NCBI RefSeq assembly: GCF_024614185.1
Contig: NZ_JAHTLF010000012.1
Coordinates: 151,750 to 215,749, forward strand
Source of the DNA: Nocardioides carbamazepini
GTDB taxonomy: Bacteria; Actinomycetota; Actinomycetes; Propionibacteriales; Nocardioidaceae
Direction of reading: 5' to 3'
DNA length: 64,000 nucleotides
Shown: positions 35,310-44,357 of the stretch, piece by piece
Numbering within the stretch: the stretch's first letter is position 1
How the letters are laid out: each line of letters starts with the position of its first letter
Notes under the pieces: model-generated
Databases searched by the model: none
The model's input: the letters and a program-made list of their open reading frames with translations, nothing else
Told to the model about the DNA's origin: nothing
Position numbers and translations under genes: made by a program

Positions 35310-35315
35310 AGACTA
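35310..35315 (-). promoter_or_regulatory. -10 element TAGTCT, leaderless promoter of murI
   Basis: On the minus strand TAGTCT is followed by 6 nt and the murI GTG at 35303. Confidence 0.55.
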
Positions 35316-35380
35316 CGGCGTCGTAGTGGCCCCGGTCGGCATTCCGGGACCGAGATCACGTCCCCGGCGTGCCGGCGACG

Positions 35381-35386
35381 TAGGCT
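35381..35386 (+). promoter_or_regulatory. -10 element TAGGCT, leaderless promoter of the phosphodiesterase gene
   Basis: TAGGCT is followed by 6 nt and the GTG at 35393. Confidence 0.5.
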
Positions 35387-35392
35387 CGTCCG

Positions 35393-36433
35393 GTGATCAT
35401 CCTGCGTCGTCCTGCTGCCCTGGCCGTTGCCATCGCCGCCGTCGTGGCCGGCTTCGGGCTCCCCGGATCCGGGCCCGCCACGGCCGACCGTGCCGACCCC
35501 GGTCGCGACACGGTCAACAACAAGCACGTCGTCGCGATCTCGGTCGACGGCCTCAACCCCCGTGCGCTGAAGAGGCTCGGCCGGACCGGCACGCCGAACC
35601 TGCACCGACTCATCAAGGACGAGGGCGCCGGCACCCTGAACGCCCGCACCCAGCTCGAGATGACGGTCACCCTGCCCAACCACACCAGCATGGTCACCGG
35701 CCGCCGGATCAAGGCGGCCAAGGGCGGACACGGCGTCACCTGGAACGACGACACCGTGACCAAGACGGTGCAGCAGGCCGCCGGTCACGACGTCGACTCG
35801 GTGTTCTCCCAGGTCCGGGCGGCCGGCGGCACCACCGCGGTCTACGCGACCAAGTCGAAGTTCTGGCTGTTCGAGCGGTCCTGGCCGGCCGCCATCGAGC
35901 CCAACGTGATCCAGGTCGAGAAGGACGGTGCCGTCGCGAAGGCGCTGCGCTCCGACCTCGCCACCGACCCGGCGTCGTTCTCGTTCCTCCACCTCGGCAA
36001 GCCCGATCAGGTCGGGCATGACCACGGCTGGATGTCCGCGACCTACCTGAAGGCGGTCTCGAAGGTCGACCGGATCGTCGGCAAGATCATGGCCCAGATC
36101 GAGTCCACGCCGGCGCTGCGCAGCAACACGGTCGTCGTGCTCACCTCCGACCACGGCGGCATCCCCGGCACGCGGAACCACGCGATCAAGACCAACCGCG
36201 AGAACTACCGGGTCGCGTTCGCCTTCTGGGGCCCCGGCGCCGGGGTGCCGAACACGGAGCTCTACAAGCTCAACCCCGACCGCGCCAAGCCGGGTCGCGC
36301 CCGCCCCGGCTTCGGGGCCGTCCCGCAGCCGATCCGCAACGGCGAGGTCGCCAACGTCAGCCTCGACATCCTCGGCGTCGGGCCCGTGCCCGACAGCCTG
36401 TGGAACCACGCCCAGGACCTGACCTGGAAGTGA
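35393..36433 (+). CDS. Secreted alkaline-phosphatase-superfamily phosphodiesterase
   Basis: 346 residues. Signal peptide about 1-32 (ALAVAIAAVVAGFGLPG, ending ATA). Metal and nucleophile motifs of the type I phosphodiesterase/nucleotide pyrophosphatase family: AISVDGL (metal Asp), a nucleophile Thr in VTLPNHTSM, DQVGHDHGW (metal Asp and His) and TSDHGG (metal Asp-His). It hydrolyses phosphate mono- or diesters outside the cell; the substrate is uncertain. Its 3' end converges on the DUF3152 gene. Confidence 0.85.
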   Translation: MIILRRPAALAVAIAAVVAGFGLPGSGPATADRADPGRDTVNNKHVVAISVDGLNPRALKRLGRTGTPNLHRLIKDEGAGTLNARTQLEMTVTLPNHTSMVTGRRIKAAKGGHGVTWNDDTVTKTVQQAAGHDVDSVFSQVRAAGGTTAVYATKSKFWLFERSWPAAIEPNVIQVEKDGAVAKALRSDLATDPASFSFLHLGKPDQVGHDHGWMSATYLKAVSKVDRIVGKIMAQIESTPALRSNTVVVLTSDHGGIPGTRNHAIKTNRENYRVAFAFWGPGAGVPNTELYKLNPDRAKPGRARPGFGAVPQPIRNGEVANVSLDILGVGPVPDSLWNHAQDLTWK

Positions 36434-36462
36434 CCTGGACCCGCCTGGACGTGAGGACCTGG

Positions 36463-36475
36463 CGGGCTCCGCCCG
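36463..36475. terminator. Short GC hairpin between convergent genes
   Basis: CGGGC-TCC-GCCCG lies in the 62-base gap between the phosphodiesterase and the DUF3152 gene, flanked further out by GACCTGG and CCAGGTC. It could serve both directions; the stem is short. Confidence 0.3.
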
Positions 36476-36495
36476 TCGGCGTCTCTCACACCAGG

Positions 36496-37344
36496 TCAGC
36501 GGCCGAGCTCGCGCGGCGTGGGCCAGGGGTTGAAGCGACAGCCCTGGGTCCCCTTGGACTGCTGCATCATCACCGGCGCGAGCGCACCCCGGCGCGGGCA
36601 GGAGGCGTGACCGCGGCCGAGCCAGTGCCCGGTCTCGTGATTGACGACCATGTGCCGGTAGTCGCGCAGCGAGCGGCCGGCGCCGTTCCACGCCGGTGAC
36701 GCGTCGCGCCAGCGGTCCACGTTGATGATCACGTTGCGGCCGACCCGGCACGACCAGGTCGCGCTGCAGGAGCCCGAGAACGACGGCACCAGCCGCGCCT
36801 GGGAGAGCCACAGCGTGAACGCGCCGCCGTGCTTCACCTGCCGGAAGCGGACGCCCCGCGCCCGCCAGCCGCGCGGGTCGTCGTAGGTCTCCTGGGCGAG
36901 ACGGCGGAAGTCGGCGACGTCGACGCCGCCGACCGCGCCGCGGGTACGGACGCTGTAGCGGACGGTACGACGCACGCCGACCCGATGCTTGACCCGACCC
37001 ACCCGCACCTGGACGGCGGTGTCGGCGTACCCGGTCGCGCCGACGACGACCACCAGGTCGAGCCGGTGGCCGACGTCCTCGGGCACGATCTCGTGCCGGC
37101 GGCTCACCTCGCCGGAGATCGGGACCCCGTCGCGCAGCCACTGGTAGCCGATCCGCTCGGGTGCCGGCGCCCAGGTGCCGGGGTCGGCCTTCAGGGTGCG
37201 GCCATACTTCCGGGCGCCGTCGTACGACGGCGGCTGGACCTGGGCGAGCGGCGGCAGGTCATCGGCGGCCGCGGGAGCCGCCGGGAACGCCAGCGCGGCG
37301 GAGAGTGCCAGCAGGAGCCCGATGAGCGCTCTAGGAACCATCAT
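36496..37344 (-). CDS. Secreted DUF3152 zinc metallopeptidase-like protein
   Basis: About 282 residues. Signal peptide with hydrophobic core ALIGLLLALSAALAFPAA. A short Ig-like segment containing YQWLRDGVPISG precedes the DUF3152 domain, which carries the metzincin-type zinc motif HETGHWLGRGH (HExxHxxGxxH) and paired Cys (SGSCSATWSC). Predicted extracellular metallopeptidase. Two adjacent ATGs (37344, 37341) are possible; an upstream start at 37422 would place the signal peptide too far inside. The YQWLRDG module is the same type as in the giant protein. Confidence 0.83.
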   Translation of the reverse strand: MMVPRALIGLLLALSAALAFPAAPAAADDLPPLAQVQPPSYDGARKYGRTLKADPGTWAPAPERIGYQWLRDGVPISGEVSRRHEIVPEDVGHRLDLVVVVGATGYADTAVQVRVGRVKHRVGVRRTVRYSVRTRGAVGGVDVADFRRLAQETYDDPRGWRARGVRFRQVKHGGAFTLWLSQARLVPSFSGSCSATWSCRVGRNVIINVDRWRDASPAWNGAGRSLRDYRHMVVNHETGHWLGRGHASCPRRGALAPVMMQQSKGTQGCRFNPWPTPRELGR

Positions 37345-37418
37345 CCGGCTGAGGAATCGGGGTCCCGTGGCGTTGTTCGGGGGAGCGAAGCGGAGGACAA
37401 GAACGCCGTGGGGTGATC

Positions 37419-38411
<993 letters not shown>

Positions 38412-38699
38412 TCAGCGCGCGCCGCCGGCGACCGCCGGCAGGATGACGACCTGGTCGCCGTCGGAGAGCGCTGCCTCGAGGCTGCCGATGAAGCGAACGT
38501 CCTCGTCGTTGATGTAGATGTTCACGAACCGGCGCAGGTCCTCGCCGTCGATCAGGCGGTCCTTGATGCCGGGGTGGTTGGCCTCGAGGGAGTCGATCAG
38601 CGCGCTCAGCGTGCCCGCACCGGCGCTGTCGGCGTTGACCGCCTTCTCGCCACCCGTGTAGGTGCGCAGGATGGTCGGGATCCGGACCTCGATGGCCAT
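38412..38699 (-). CDS. cysO: Sulfur-carrier protein CysO (MoaD/ThiS fold)
   Basis: 95 residues, ubiquitin-like. IPTILRTYTGG at the start, VNIYINDEDVRF in the middle and VVILPAVAGG at the end match CysO. The protein does not stop at the diglycine: Ala-Arg follow (GGAR), so the C-terminus must be trimmed before thiocarboxylation. The adjacent JAMM protease is the obvious candidate. GAGGAG precedes the ATG at 38699, which sits one base after the mec stop. Confidence 0.93.
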   Translation of the reverse strand: MAIEVRIPTILRTYTGGEKAVNADSAGAGTLSALIDSLEANHPGIKDRLIDGEDLRRFVNIYINDEDVRFIGSLEAALSDGDQVVILPAVAGGAR

Positions 38700-38700
38700 G

Positions 38701-39156
38701 TCAGCTGTGCTCCTCTGCTGCGTCATTGGTGTCGACTGCCGCGGCGATCGTGACCTCTTCCTCGGTCACCACGCCGTCGATGATTCTGTAGGACCTGAAC
38801 TCCACGGGGCCCGCGTTATTCCCGTGCTCCTGCGTGCTGACCAGCACGTAGTGCGCGCCGGGCTCGCTCGCCAGGTTGATGTCGGTGACGCTCGGGTATG
38901 CCTCGGTCGCGGTGTGGGAGTGGTAGATCACCACCGGCTCCTCGTCGCGGTCGTCGAGCTCGCGGTAGAGACGCAGCAGGTCCGTCGAGTCGTACTCGTA
39001 GAAGGTGGGGCTGCCCGCAGCGTTGACCATCTCGATCAGCCGCACGGGCCGGTCGCTGCCGAGGGGGCCCGCGACCATCCCGCACGCCTCGACCGGGTGG
39101 TCCCGCCGGGCATGCTCCACGATGGCGTCGTACGTCGCCTGATCGATGCGCAACAC
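38701..39156 (-). CDS. mec: JAMM metallopeptidase Mec
   Basis: 151 residues. A complete JAMM motif: Glu23 in VEACG, His79-Ser-His81 and Asp92 with ten residues between (YHSHTATEAYPSVTD). In M. tuberculosis Mec cleaves cysteine from the CysO-cysteine adduct; here it may also trim the CysO tail. The GTG start at 39156 is supported by TACGCT (39164-39169) 7 nt upstream. First gene of mec-cysO-cysM. Confidence 0.92.
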   Translation of the reverse strand: MLRIDQATYDAIVEHARRDHPVEACGMVAGPLGSDRPVRLIEMVNAAGSPTFYEYDSTDLLRLYRELDDRDEEPVVIYHSHTATEAYPSVTDINLASEPGAHYVLVSTQEHGNNAGPVEFRSYRIIDGVVTEEEVTIAAAVDTNDAAEEHS

Positions 39157-39163
39157 GCGGTCA

Positions 39164-39169
39164 AGCGTA
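39164..39169 (-). promoter_or_regulatory. -10 element TACGCT, leaderless promoter of mec-cysO-cysM
   Basis: On the minus strand TACGCT is followed by 7 nt and the mec GTG. It lies 89 bases past the end of the hairpin that follows the desaturase gene, so mec is probably transcribed independently. Confidence 0.5.
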
Positions 39170-39257
39170 GGGCGTCGCGCGGGCTCGGCCGGCATCGGCC
39201 CGAAGGGCGGCCACGGCAGCGGCGGCGATTGGGCACAAACCCCATGCCGCAGACCCG

Positions 39258-39291
39258 AATCGTTGCGGTTTGGTCCCAAACCGCAACGATT
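39258..39291 (-). terminator. Long perfect hairpin after the desaturase gene
   Basis: Two perfectly complementary 15-base arms (AATCGTTGCGGTTTG and CAAACCGCAACGATT) close a 4-base loop, starting 22 bases after the desaturase stop. The stem is unusually A/T-rich for this genome. It reads as a terminator for the minus strand, but a protein-binding site is also possible. Confidence 0.6.
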
Positions 39292-39312
39292 ACTGACGAG
39301 TCATTCCGCCAC

Positions 39313-40287
39313 TCAGCCGGCGGGCGTGACCGACTTCGCCCGGATCCGCTCCGGCGTGGGCCAGCGGACGTCGCGCACCCAGCCGAGCTTCTCCAGCACC
39401 CAGATGATCCGGGCGGAGGTGTCGAACTGGAAGCGCTGCACGCCGTGGCGCGCGGACGTCGGGTCGGCGTGGTGGAGGTTGTGCCAGGACTCGCCACCCG
39501 ACGGGATCGCCAGCCACCACACGTTGCCCGAGAAGTCGCGCGACGCGAAGGGGCGCTCGCCGAGCGTATGGCAGATGGAGTTGATCGACCAGGTGACGTG
39601 GTGGATCAGGCCGATCCGGACCACCGTGCCCCAGAAGAACGCCGTCAGCGCGCCCTGCCACGACCAGGTGAGCAGGAAGCCGAGCAGCGGTGGGAGGAGG
39701 ATCGAGGTGAGCACCCACAGCCAGAACAGCCGGGAGATCCGGATCAGGTCGCGGTCCTTGGCCAGGTCGGGGGCGTACTTGTCGATCGGGGTCTGCTCGG
39801 GATCGAACAGCCAGCCGACGTGCGCCCAGACGAAGCCCTTGGTCAGGCCGCGCAGGCTGTTGCCGTAGCGCCACGGGGAGTGCGGATCGCCGTCACGGTC
39901 GGAGTACTTGTGGTGCTTGCGGTGGTCGGCGACCCAGCGGATCACCGGGCCCTCGATCGCCATCGAGCCGAGGACCGCCAGGGTGATCTTCACGGCCCGG
40001 TTGGGCTTGAAGGACTTGTGGGTGAAGAGCCGGTGGTAGCCGACGGTCACTCCGTGCAGGGTCAGGCCGTACATCACGAAGGTGATCGCGACGTCGCTCC
40101 AGCCGAGCCACCCGCCCCACGCGACCGGGACGGCGGCGAGGAAGGCGATGAAGGGCACGGCGATGAACAGTCCGAGCGCGAGACGTTCCCAGAAGCCCTG
40201 GGTGTCGCCGGCCATGGTGGCCCGCAGGGCCGCCGGCTGCGTCGGTGGCTGGGTCGGTGGCTCGGGACGATCGTCGATCGCGGTCAC
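39313..40287 (-). CDS. Membrane acyl-CoA/fatty acid desaturase
   Basis: 324 residues. All three His boxes of the stearoyl-CoA desaturase-type family are present: GYHRLFTHKSF (HX4H), VADHRKHHKYSD (HXXHH) and SWHNLHHADP (HXXHH), with four membrane helices between them. It introduces a double bond, most likely delta-9, into membrane acyl chains with a di-iron centre. The start is GTG 40287; longer forms would be low-complexity. Ten bases after the response-regulator stop. Confidence 0.9.
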   Translation of the reverse strand: MTAIDDRPEPPTQPPTQPAALRATMAGDTQGFWERLALGLFIAVPFIAFLAAVPVAWGGWLGWSDVAITFVMYGLTLHGVTVGYHRLFTHKSFKPNRAVKITLAVLGSMAIEGPVIRWVADHRKHHKYSDRDGDPHSPWRYGNSLRGLTKGFVWAHVGWLFDPEQTPIDKYAPDLAKDRDLIRISRLFWLWVLTSILLPPLLGFLLTWSWQGALTAFFWGTVVRIGLIHHVTWSINSICHTLGERPFASRDFSGNVWWLAIPSGGESWHNLHHADPTSARHGVQRFQFDTSARIIWVLEKLGWVRDVRWPTPERIRAKSVTPAG

Positions 40288-40297
40288 GAAGCCAAGC

Positions 40298-41005
40298 CTA
40301 AGCCTTGACCCGGTACCGCCGCTCCGGGCGTCCGGTGCCGCCGTACCGCAGCCGCACCTCGGCAGTGCCGATGTCGACGAAGTGCTCGAGATAGCGCCGT
40401 GCCGTGACCCGGGAGAGGCCCACGGCCTCGGCCGTCTCCGACGCCGAGATCTCGCCGGCGGCACGAGCGGCCCGCAGCACGAGCTCAGCCGTCTCCGGGC
40501 TCAGTCCCTTGGGCAGGCCCGGCGGCGGGTCAGCGGGGCGCCCCGCCCCGAACGCCCGGTCGATCGTGGCCTGGTCGACCTCCTCCTCGCGCTCGCCGCC
40601 GCTGCCCGGCAAGGTGGCGAGCGTGGCCGCGACCCGGCGCAGGCGGTCGGCCAGGTCGTCGTACTCGAAGGGCTTGACGAGGTACTGCAGAGCGCCGCCG
40701 TGGAGGGCGGCACGCACGGCGGCGGCACCGCGCTCGGCGGTGACCATGACCACCGCGACATCGCGGCCCTGCTCCCGGGACTGGCCGCGCAGTCCCTCGA
40801 GGACCTCGAGTCCGGAGAGGTCGGGCAGGTGTACGTCGAGCAGCACCAGATCCGGCCGCAGGGTGGCGGCGAGCTCCAGGGCCTCGGCGCCGGTGCGGGC
40901 GGTGCCGGCGACCTCGAAGCCGTCGGTCTGCTCGACGAACCGGCCGTGGATGCGCGCGACCATGAAGTCGTCGTCGACGACGAGGACGCGCAACACCCGG
41001 CTCAC
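40298..41005 (-). CDS. Response regulator, CitB/DcuR type
   Basis: 235 residues. Receiver domain with VVDDDFMV, phospho-acceptor Asp57 in LLDVHLP and Lys in LVKPFEY. The C-terminal helix-turn-helix (EISASETAEAVGLSRVTARRYLEHF) is the type found with CitA/DcuS kinases. The GTG start overlaps the kinase stop (GTGA). Its expected target is the divergent tctCBA operon. Confidence 0.9.
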   Translation of the reverse strand: MSRVLRVLVVDDDFMVARIHGRFVEQTDGFEVAGTARTGAEALELAATLRPDLVLLDVHLPDLSGLEVLEGLRGQSREQGRDVAVVMVTAERGAAAVRAALHGGALQYLVKPFEYDDLADRLRRVAATLATLPGSGGEREEEVDQATIDRAFGAGRPADPPPGLPKGLSPETAELVLRAARAAGEISASETAEAVGLSRVTARRYLEHFVDIGTAEVRLRYGGTGRPERRYRVKA

Positions 41006-42726
41006 GGTCGCCCATCCTGACCGACGACGGGACCGATGGGGAGCACGACACGGAACTCGGCGCCGCCTCCCCCGTCTCCTCCGGCCCCCGGCCTGTCTCC
41101 TCCGAGCGACGGGTCCGCGTCGTCCACGACCACCTCGCCGCCGCGCTGCACGCAGATGAGCCGGACCAGGGGCAGCCCGATGCCGCGACCGCCGAGCACC
41201 TCCTCCTTGGTGGAGAAGCCGCGCACGAAGATGGCGTCGCGCAGGTCGTCGGGAATGCCGGAGCCGTTGTCGCGGACCCGGACCTGGACGGAGAGGTCGT
41301 CGGCGAGCACCCAGACCTCGACCAGCGCGCCCGGCCGCCCGGCGCAGGCGTCGACCGCGTTGTCGACGAGATTGCCGAGGACCGTCGTCAGGTCGGCACT
41401 CGCGTCGGGCGCGAGCGCGGGCAGGCGCGAGCCGGGGTCGAGCTCGAGCACGACGCCGCGCTCCTCGGCGACGGCGTGCTTGGCGACCACGAGCGCGGCC
41501 ACCGCGGGGTCCGCGAGCCGCCGCGCCACGCGCTCCCCCACGTCCGCCCGATGCCGGGTCAGCGTGCCGACGAGGGCGGCGACCTCGTCGTACTCCCCCA
41601 GCTGGACCAGCCCGGAGATCGTGTGCAGCCGGTTGTCGAACTCGTGGGTCTGCGCGCGCAGGGTGTCGGTGATCGACAGGTTCGAGCTGAGCTGGCTCTG
41701 CAGCGAGACGAGCTCGGTGCGGTCCCGCAGGGTCGTGACGGTGCCGATCCCGCGGCCCTCCGCGGAGGCGTCGCCGCGGTTGAACACGACGACCCGGGTG
41801 CCGACCAGCGCGAGCGCGTCGCGTACCTGCTCGGAGTCCGGGGCGCCCGCGCCGGTCAGCAGTGCCACGACATGCGGGTCCAGGCCGAGGTCGTCGACCC
41901 TTCGGCCGACCGGGTCCGGCACGCCGTCGAGGCCGAGGGTGGCGCGGGCCGCGTCGTTCATCACCGTCACCCGGCCGTCGGTGCCGACGCCGACGACACC
42001 CTCCCGGATGGCGTGCAGGAGCGCCTCGCGGTGGTCGGCCAGGTGCGTGAGCTCGGTGGTGCCGAGGCCGCGCGTGGAGCGCCGGACGACGCGCGCGACC
42101 AGCCCGGTACCGACGAGGCCGAGCACCGCGCCCAGCCCCAGGAAGAGGCCCAGCTCGGGCACCGCCTCGGCGAGCTGGTCGCCCAGGGACGGATAGGCGG
42201 CCTCGGCGACGATGGCACCGACGGCGCCATTGTCCCCGGGAGCGTCCGCGATGACGGGCGCGTAGGCGGCCACCCGGCGCTCGCCCCCCGCGTCGACGTC
42301 GGTCGTCCCGCCCCGGCCGGCCGCCACCTCGTCGCCGCCGAGGTCGGCCCGCTCGCCCACCCGGCTGGCGTCGGTGGCCGCGAGGACGGTGCCGTCGGGA
42401 CCGACGACGAGGACGTCGGTCGCACCCGAGAGACGCACCCCCCGCTCGGCGTACGACGTGAGGTCGGCCGTGACCTGCCACAGCTCGGCGCCGCCGCGCA
42501 CGTCCTCGAGCCCGGTCCGGACGAAGTCCTGCACGGCGACGTACTCCGCCACGGAGCGCATCTGCGCGCCCCGCTCGTCGGCGAAGTCGGCGTTGGACTG
42601 GCGGATGCTCAGCACGCCGACCGCGACGAGCAGCACCACGATCACGACGAGCTGCAGGAGCAGCACCTTCGCCGCCAGCGTCAGCTCGCCGCGGCGCCAG
42701 TTCAACCGCCTGATCGGCGTGACCAC
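41002..42726 (-). CDS. Sensor histidine kinase, CitA/DcuS type
   Basis: About 574 residues. An N-terminal membrane helix (VLLLQLVVIVVLLVAVGVL), an outer sensor domain of about 160 residues, a second membrane helix (LGLFLGLGAVLGLVGTGLVA), a PAS domain (GVVGVGTDGRVTVMNDAA), then the H-box QTHEFDNRLH (His361) and an HATPase (DNAVDAC, VRDNGSGIP, GRGIGLPL). CitA-type kinases sense di- or tricarboxylates with the outer PAS domain. The GTG at 42726 has AAGGAGG 11 nt upstream; an ATG at 42783 is an alternative that adds a Val-rich stretch. Confidence 0.9.
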   Translation of the reverse strand: MVTPIRRLNWRRGELTLAAKVLLLQLVVIVVLLVAVGVLSIRQSNADFADERGAQMRSVAEYVAVQDFVRTGLEDVRGGAELWQVTADLTSYAERGVRLSGATDVLVVGPDGTVLAATDASRVGERADLGGDEVAAGRGGTTDVDAGGERRVAAYAPVIADAPGDNGAVGAIVAEAAYPSLGDQLAEAVPELGLFLGLGAVLGLVGTGLVARVVRRSTRGLGTTELTHLADHREALLHAIREGVVGVGTDGRVTVMNDAARATLGLDGVPDPVGRRVDDLGLDPHVVALLTGAGAPDSEQVRDALALVGTRVVVFNRGDASAEGRGIGTVTTLRDRTELVSLQSQLSSNLSITDTLRAQTHEFDNRLHTISGLVQLGEYDEVAALVGTLTRHRADVGERVARRLADPAVAALVVAKHAVAEERGVVLELDPGSRLPALAPDASADLTTVLGNLVDNAVDACAGRPGALVEVWVLADDLSVQVRVRDNGSGIPDDLRDAIFVRGFSTKEEVLGGRGIGLPLVRLICVQRGGEVVVDDADPSLGGDRPGAGGDGGGGAEFRVVLPIGPVVGQDGRP

Positions 42727-42834
42727 AACGACCACAACCTCCTTTGCGTCCGCAAGCGTGACGCCCGCCACAGCCACCGACATGCTGGCACGGATCGCAC
42801 GTGACAGCGGTCACCACCCGATCCGGAGGTTCCC

Positions 42835-43821
42835 ATGCATCGCCCAGGACGCACGCTCGTCGCGCTCCTCCTCGCCCTGGCGCTCGCCGCGGTCGTCAGC
42901 GGCTGCGGGGTCACCCGCGGCTCGGACGACCCGAGCAATCGGCGGCTGCGGATGATGATCCCCAACAGCGTCGGCGGCGGCTACGACCTCACCGGCCGGG
43001 CGGCGGCCCGGGCCATGGAGGACAACGACCTCACCGGCCGCTTCGAGATCACCAACGTGCAGGGCGCGAGCGGCACGGTCGCGATGCAGCGGCTGGTCAA
43101 CGAGAAGGGCGCCGACGACCTCATGATGCTGATGGGGCTCGGGGTGGTCGGCGCCGTCTACACCAACAGGTCCGGAGCCACCCCGCTCAAGATGACGCCG
43201 ATCGCCCGGCTGGTCGAGGAGCAGGAGGGCATCCTCGTGCCCGCCGACTCGCCGTTCGAGACGATCGACGACCTGGTCGACGCGTGGCGCGAGGACCCGG
43301 GCGGCCTCGCCGTCGGCGGCGGCTCCAGCAACGGCGGCCCGGACCACCTGTTCCCGATGCAGCTCGCCGACGCGATCGGGGTGGACCCCACGAAGGTCAA
43401 CTACATCTCCTACGACGGCGGCGGCCCGCTCACGACCGCGCTCCTCGGCGCCAAGATCGACGTCGGCATGTCCGGTCTCGGCGAGTTCGAGGGCCAGATC
43501 GAGGACGGCAAGCTGCGGGTACTGGCCGTCTCCGGCGCCGAGCGGCTCGAGGGGATCGACGCACCCACCCTGACCGAGGCCGGGGTGGACCTGGTCTTCA
43601 CCAACTGGCGCGGTGTCCTCGCGCCGCCCGGCATCTCCGACGCACAGCGGGAGTACCTCACCGAGCTCCTCACCGAGATGCACGACACGGCCGAGTGGCG
43701 CGAGGCCCTCGAGGCCAACGGCTGGACCGACAACTTCGCCACCGGCCAGGAGTTCGAGGACTTCCTCGCCGAGCAGGACGACCGCGTCGCCGACACCCTC
43801 AAGGAGCTGGGACTGGCATGA
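42835..43821 (+). CDS. tctC: Tripartite tricarboxylate transporter binding protein (lipoprotein)
   Basis: 328 residues. Signal peptide with lipobox VVSGC (Cys at about 24), so membrane-tethered as usual in Gram-positives. TctC/Bug fold: [20 protein letters not shown] is the ligand-binding loop near the start, with [13 protein letters not shown] and [10 protein letters not shown] further on. GGAGG is 6 nt before the ATG. The ligand is probably a citrate-like carboxylate, but Bug proteins bind diverse acids. Its stop overlaps tctB. Confidence 0.9.
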   Translation: MHRPGRTLVALLLALALAAVVSGCGVTRGSDDPSNRRLRMMIPNSVGGGYDLTGRAAARAMEDNDLTGRFEITNVQGASGTVAMQRLVNEKGADDLMMLMGLGVVGAVYTNRSGATPLKMTPIARLVEEQEGILVPADSPFETIDDLVDAWREDPGGLAVGGGSSNGGPDHLFPMQLADAIGVDPTKVNYISYDGGGPLTTALLGAKIDVGMSGLGEFEGQIEDGKLRVLAVSGAERLEGIDAPTLTEAGVDLVFTNWRGVLAPPGISDAQREYLTELLTEMHDTAEWREALEANGWTDNFATGQEFEDFLAEQDDRVADTLKELGLA

Positions 43822-44357
43822 GCACCCACGAGATCCCCGAGCCCGGCGGCCAGCCCGGCAGCCAGCCCGGCAGCCGGGTCGTCGACAAGGCGCAGTACGG
43901 CCTGGCCGCCTTCCTGGTGCTCGCCGGAGGCTATGTCCTCATCGACGCCGGGGGCCTGGAGGACGGCTTCGCCGACCAGCCGGTCCAGCCCTACACCCTC
44001 CCGTACGTCGTCGGCGGGGTCCTGGTGCTCCTCGGCGTCCTGCTCGCCGTCGCCACCGCGCGCGGCGACCGGCCGGAGGCCGAGGAGGGCGAGGACATCG
44101 ACCTGACCCAGGGCACCGACGTGCGCACCGTGGGCCTGCTCGCCCTGGTGCTGGTCGCGAACATCGCGCTGATCGACGTGCTGGGCTGGGCGATCACCGG
44201 CGCGCTGCTCTTCGCCGGCTCGGCCGCCGTGCTCGGCAGCCGCAACTGGGTGCGGGACATCGCCGTCGGCGTCGCCCTGTCGCTCGGCAGCTGGTACGGC
44301 TTCTACGTCGGTCTCGGGATCCCCATCCCCGCCGGCATTCTGGACGGTGTGCTCTGA
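43818..44357 (+). CDS. tctB: Tripartite tricarboxylate transporter small membrane subunit
   Basis: 179 residues with four membrane helices ([68 protein letters not shown]) and a Gly/Gln/Pro-rich N-terminus with a short repeat [10 protein letters not shown]. Standard TctB topology. Start overlaps tctC by 4 bases; stop overlaps tctA by one base (TGATG). Confidence 0.88.
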   Translation: MSTHEIPEPGGQPGSQPGSRVVDKAQYGLAAFLVLAGGYVLIDAGGLEDGFADQPVQPYTLPYVVGGVLVLLGVLLAVATARGDRPEAEEGEDIDLTQGTDVRTVGLLALVLVANIALIDVLGWAITGALLFAGSAAVLGSRNWVRDIAVGVALSLGSWYGFYVGLGIPIPAGILDGVL

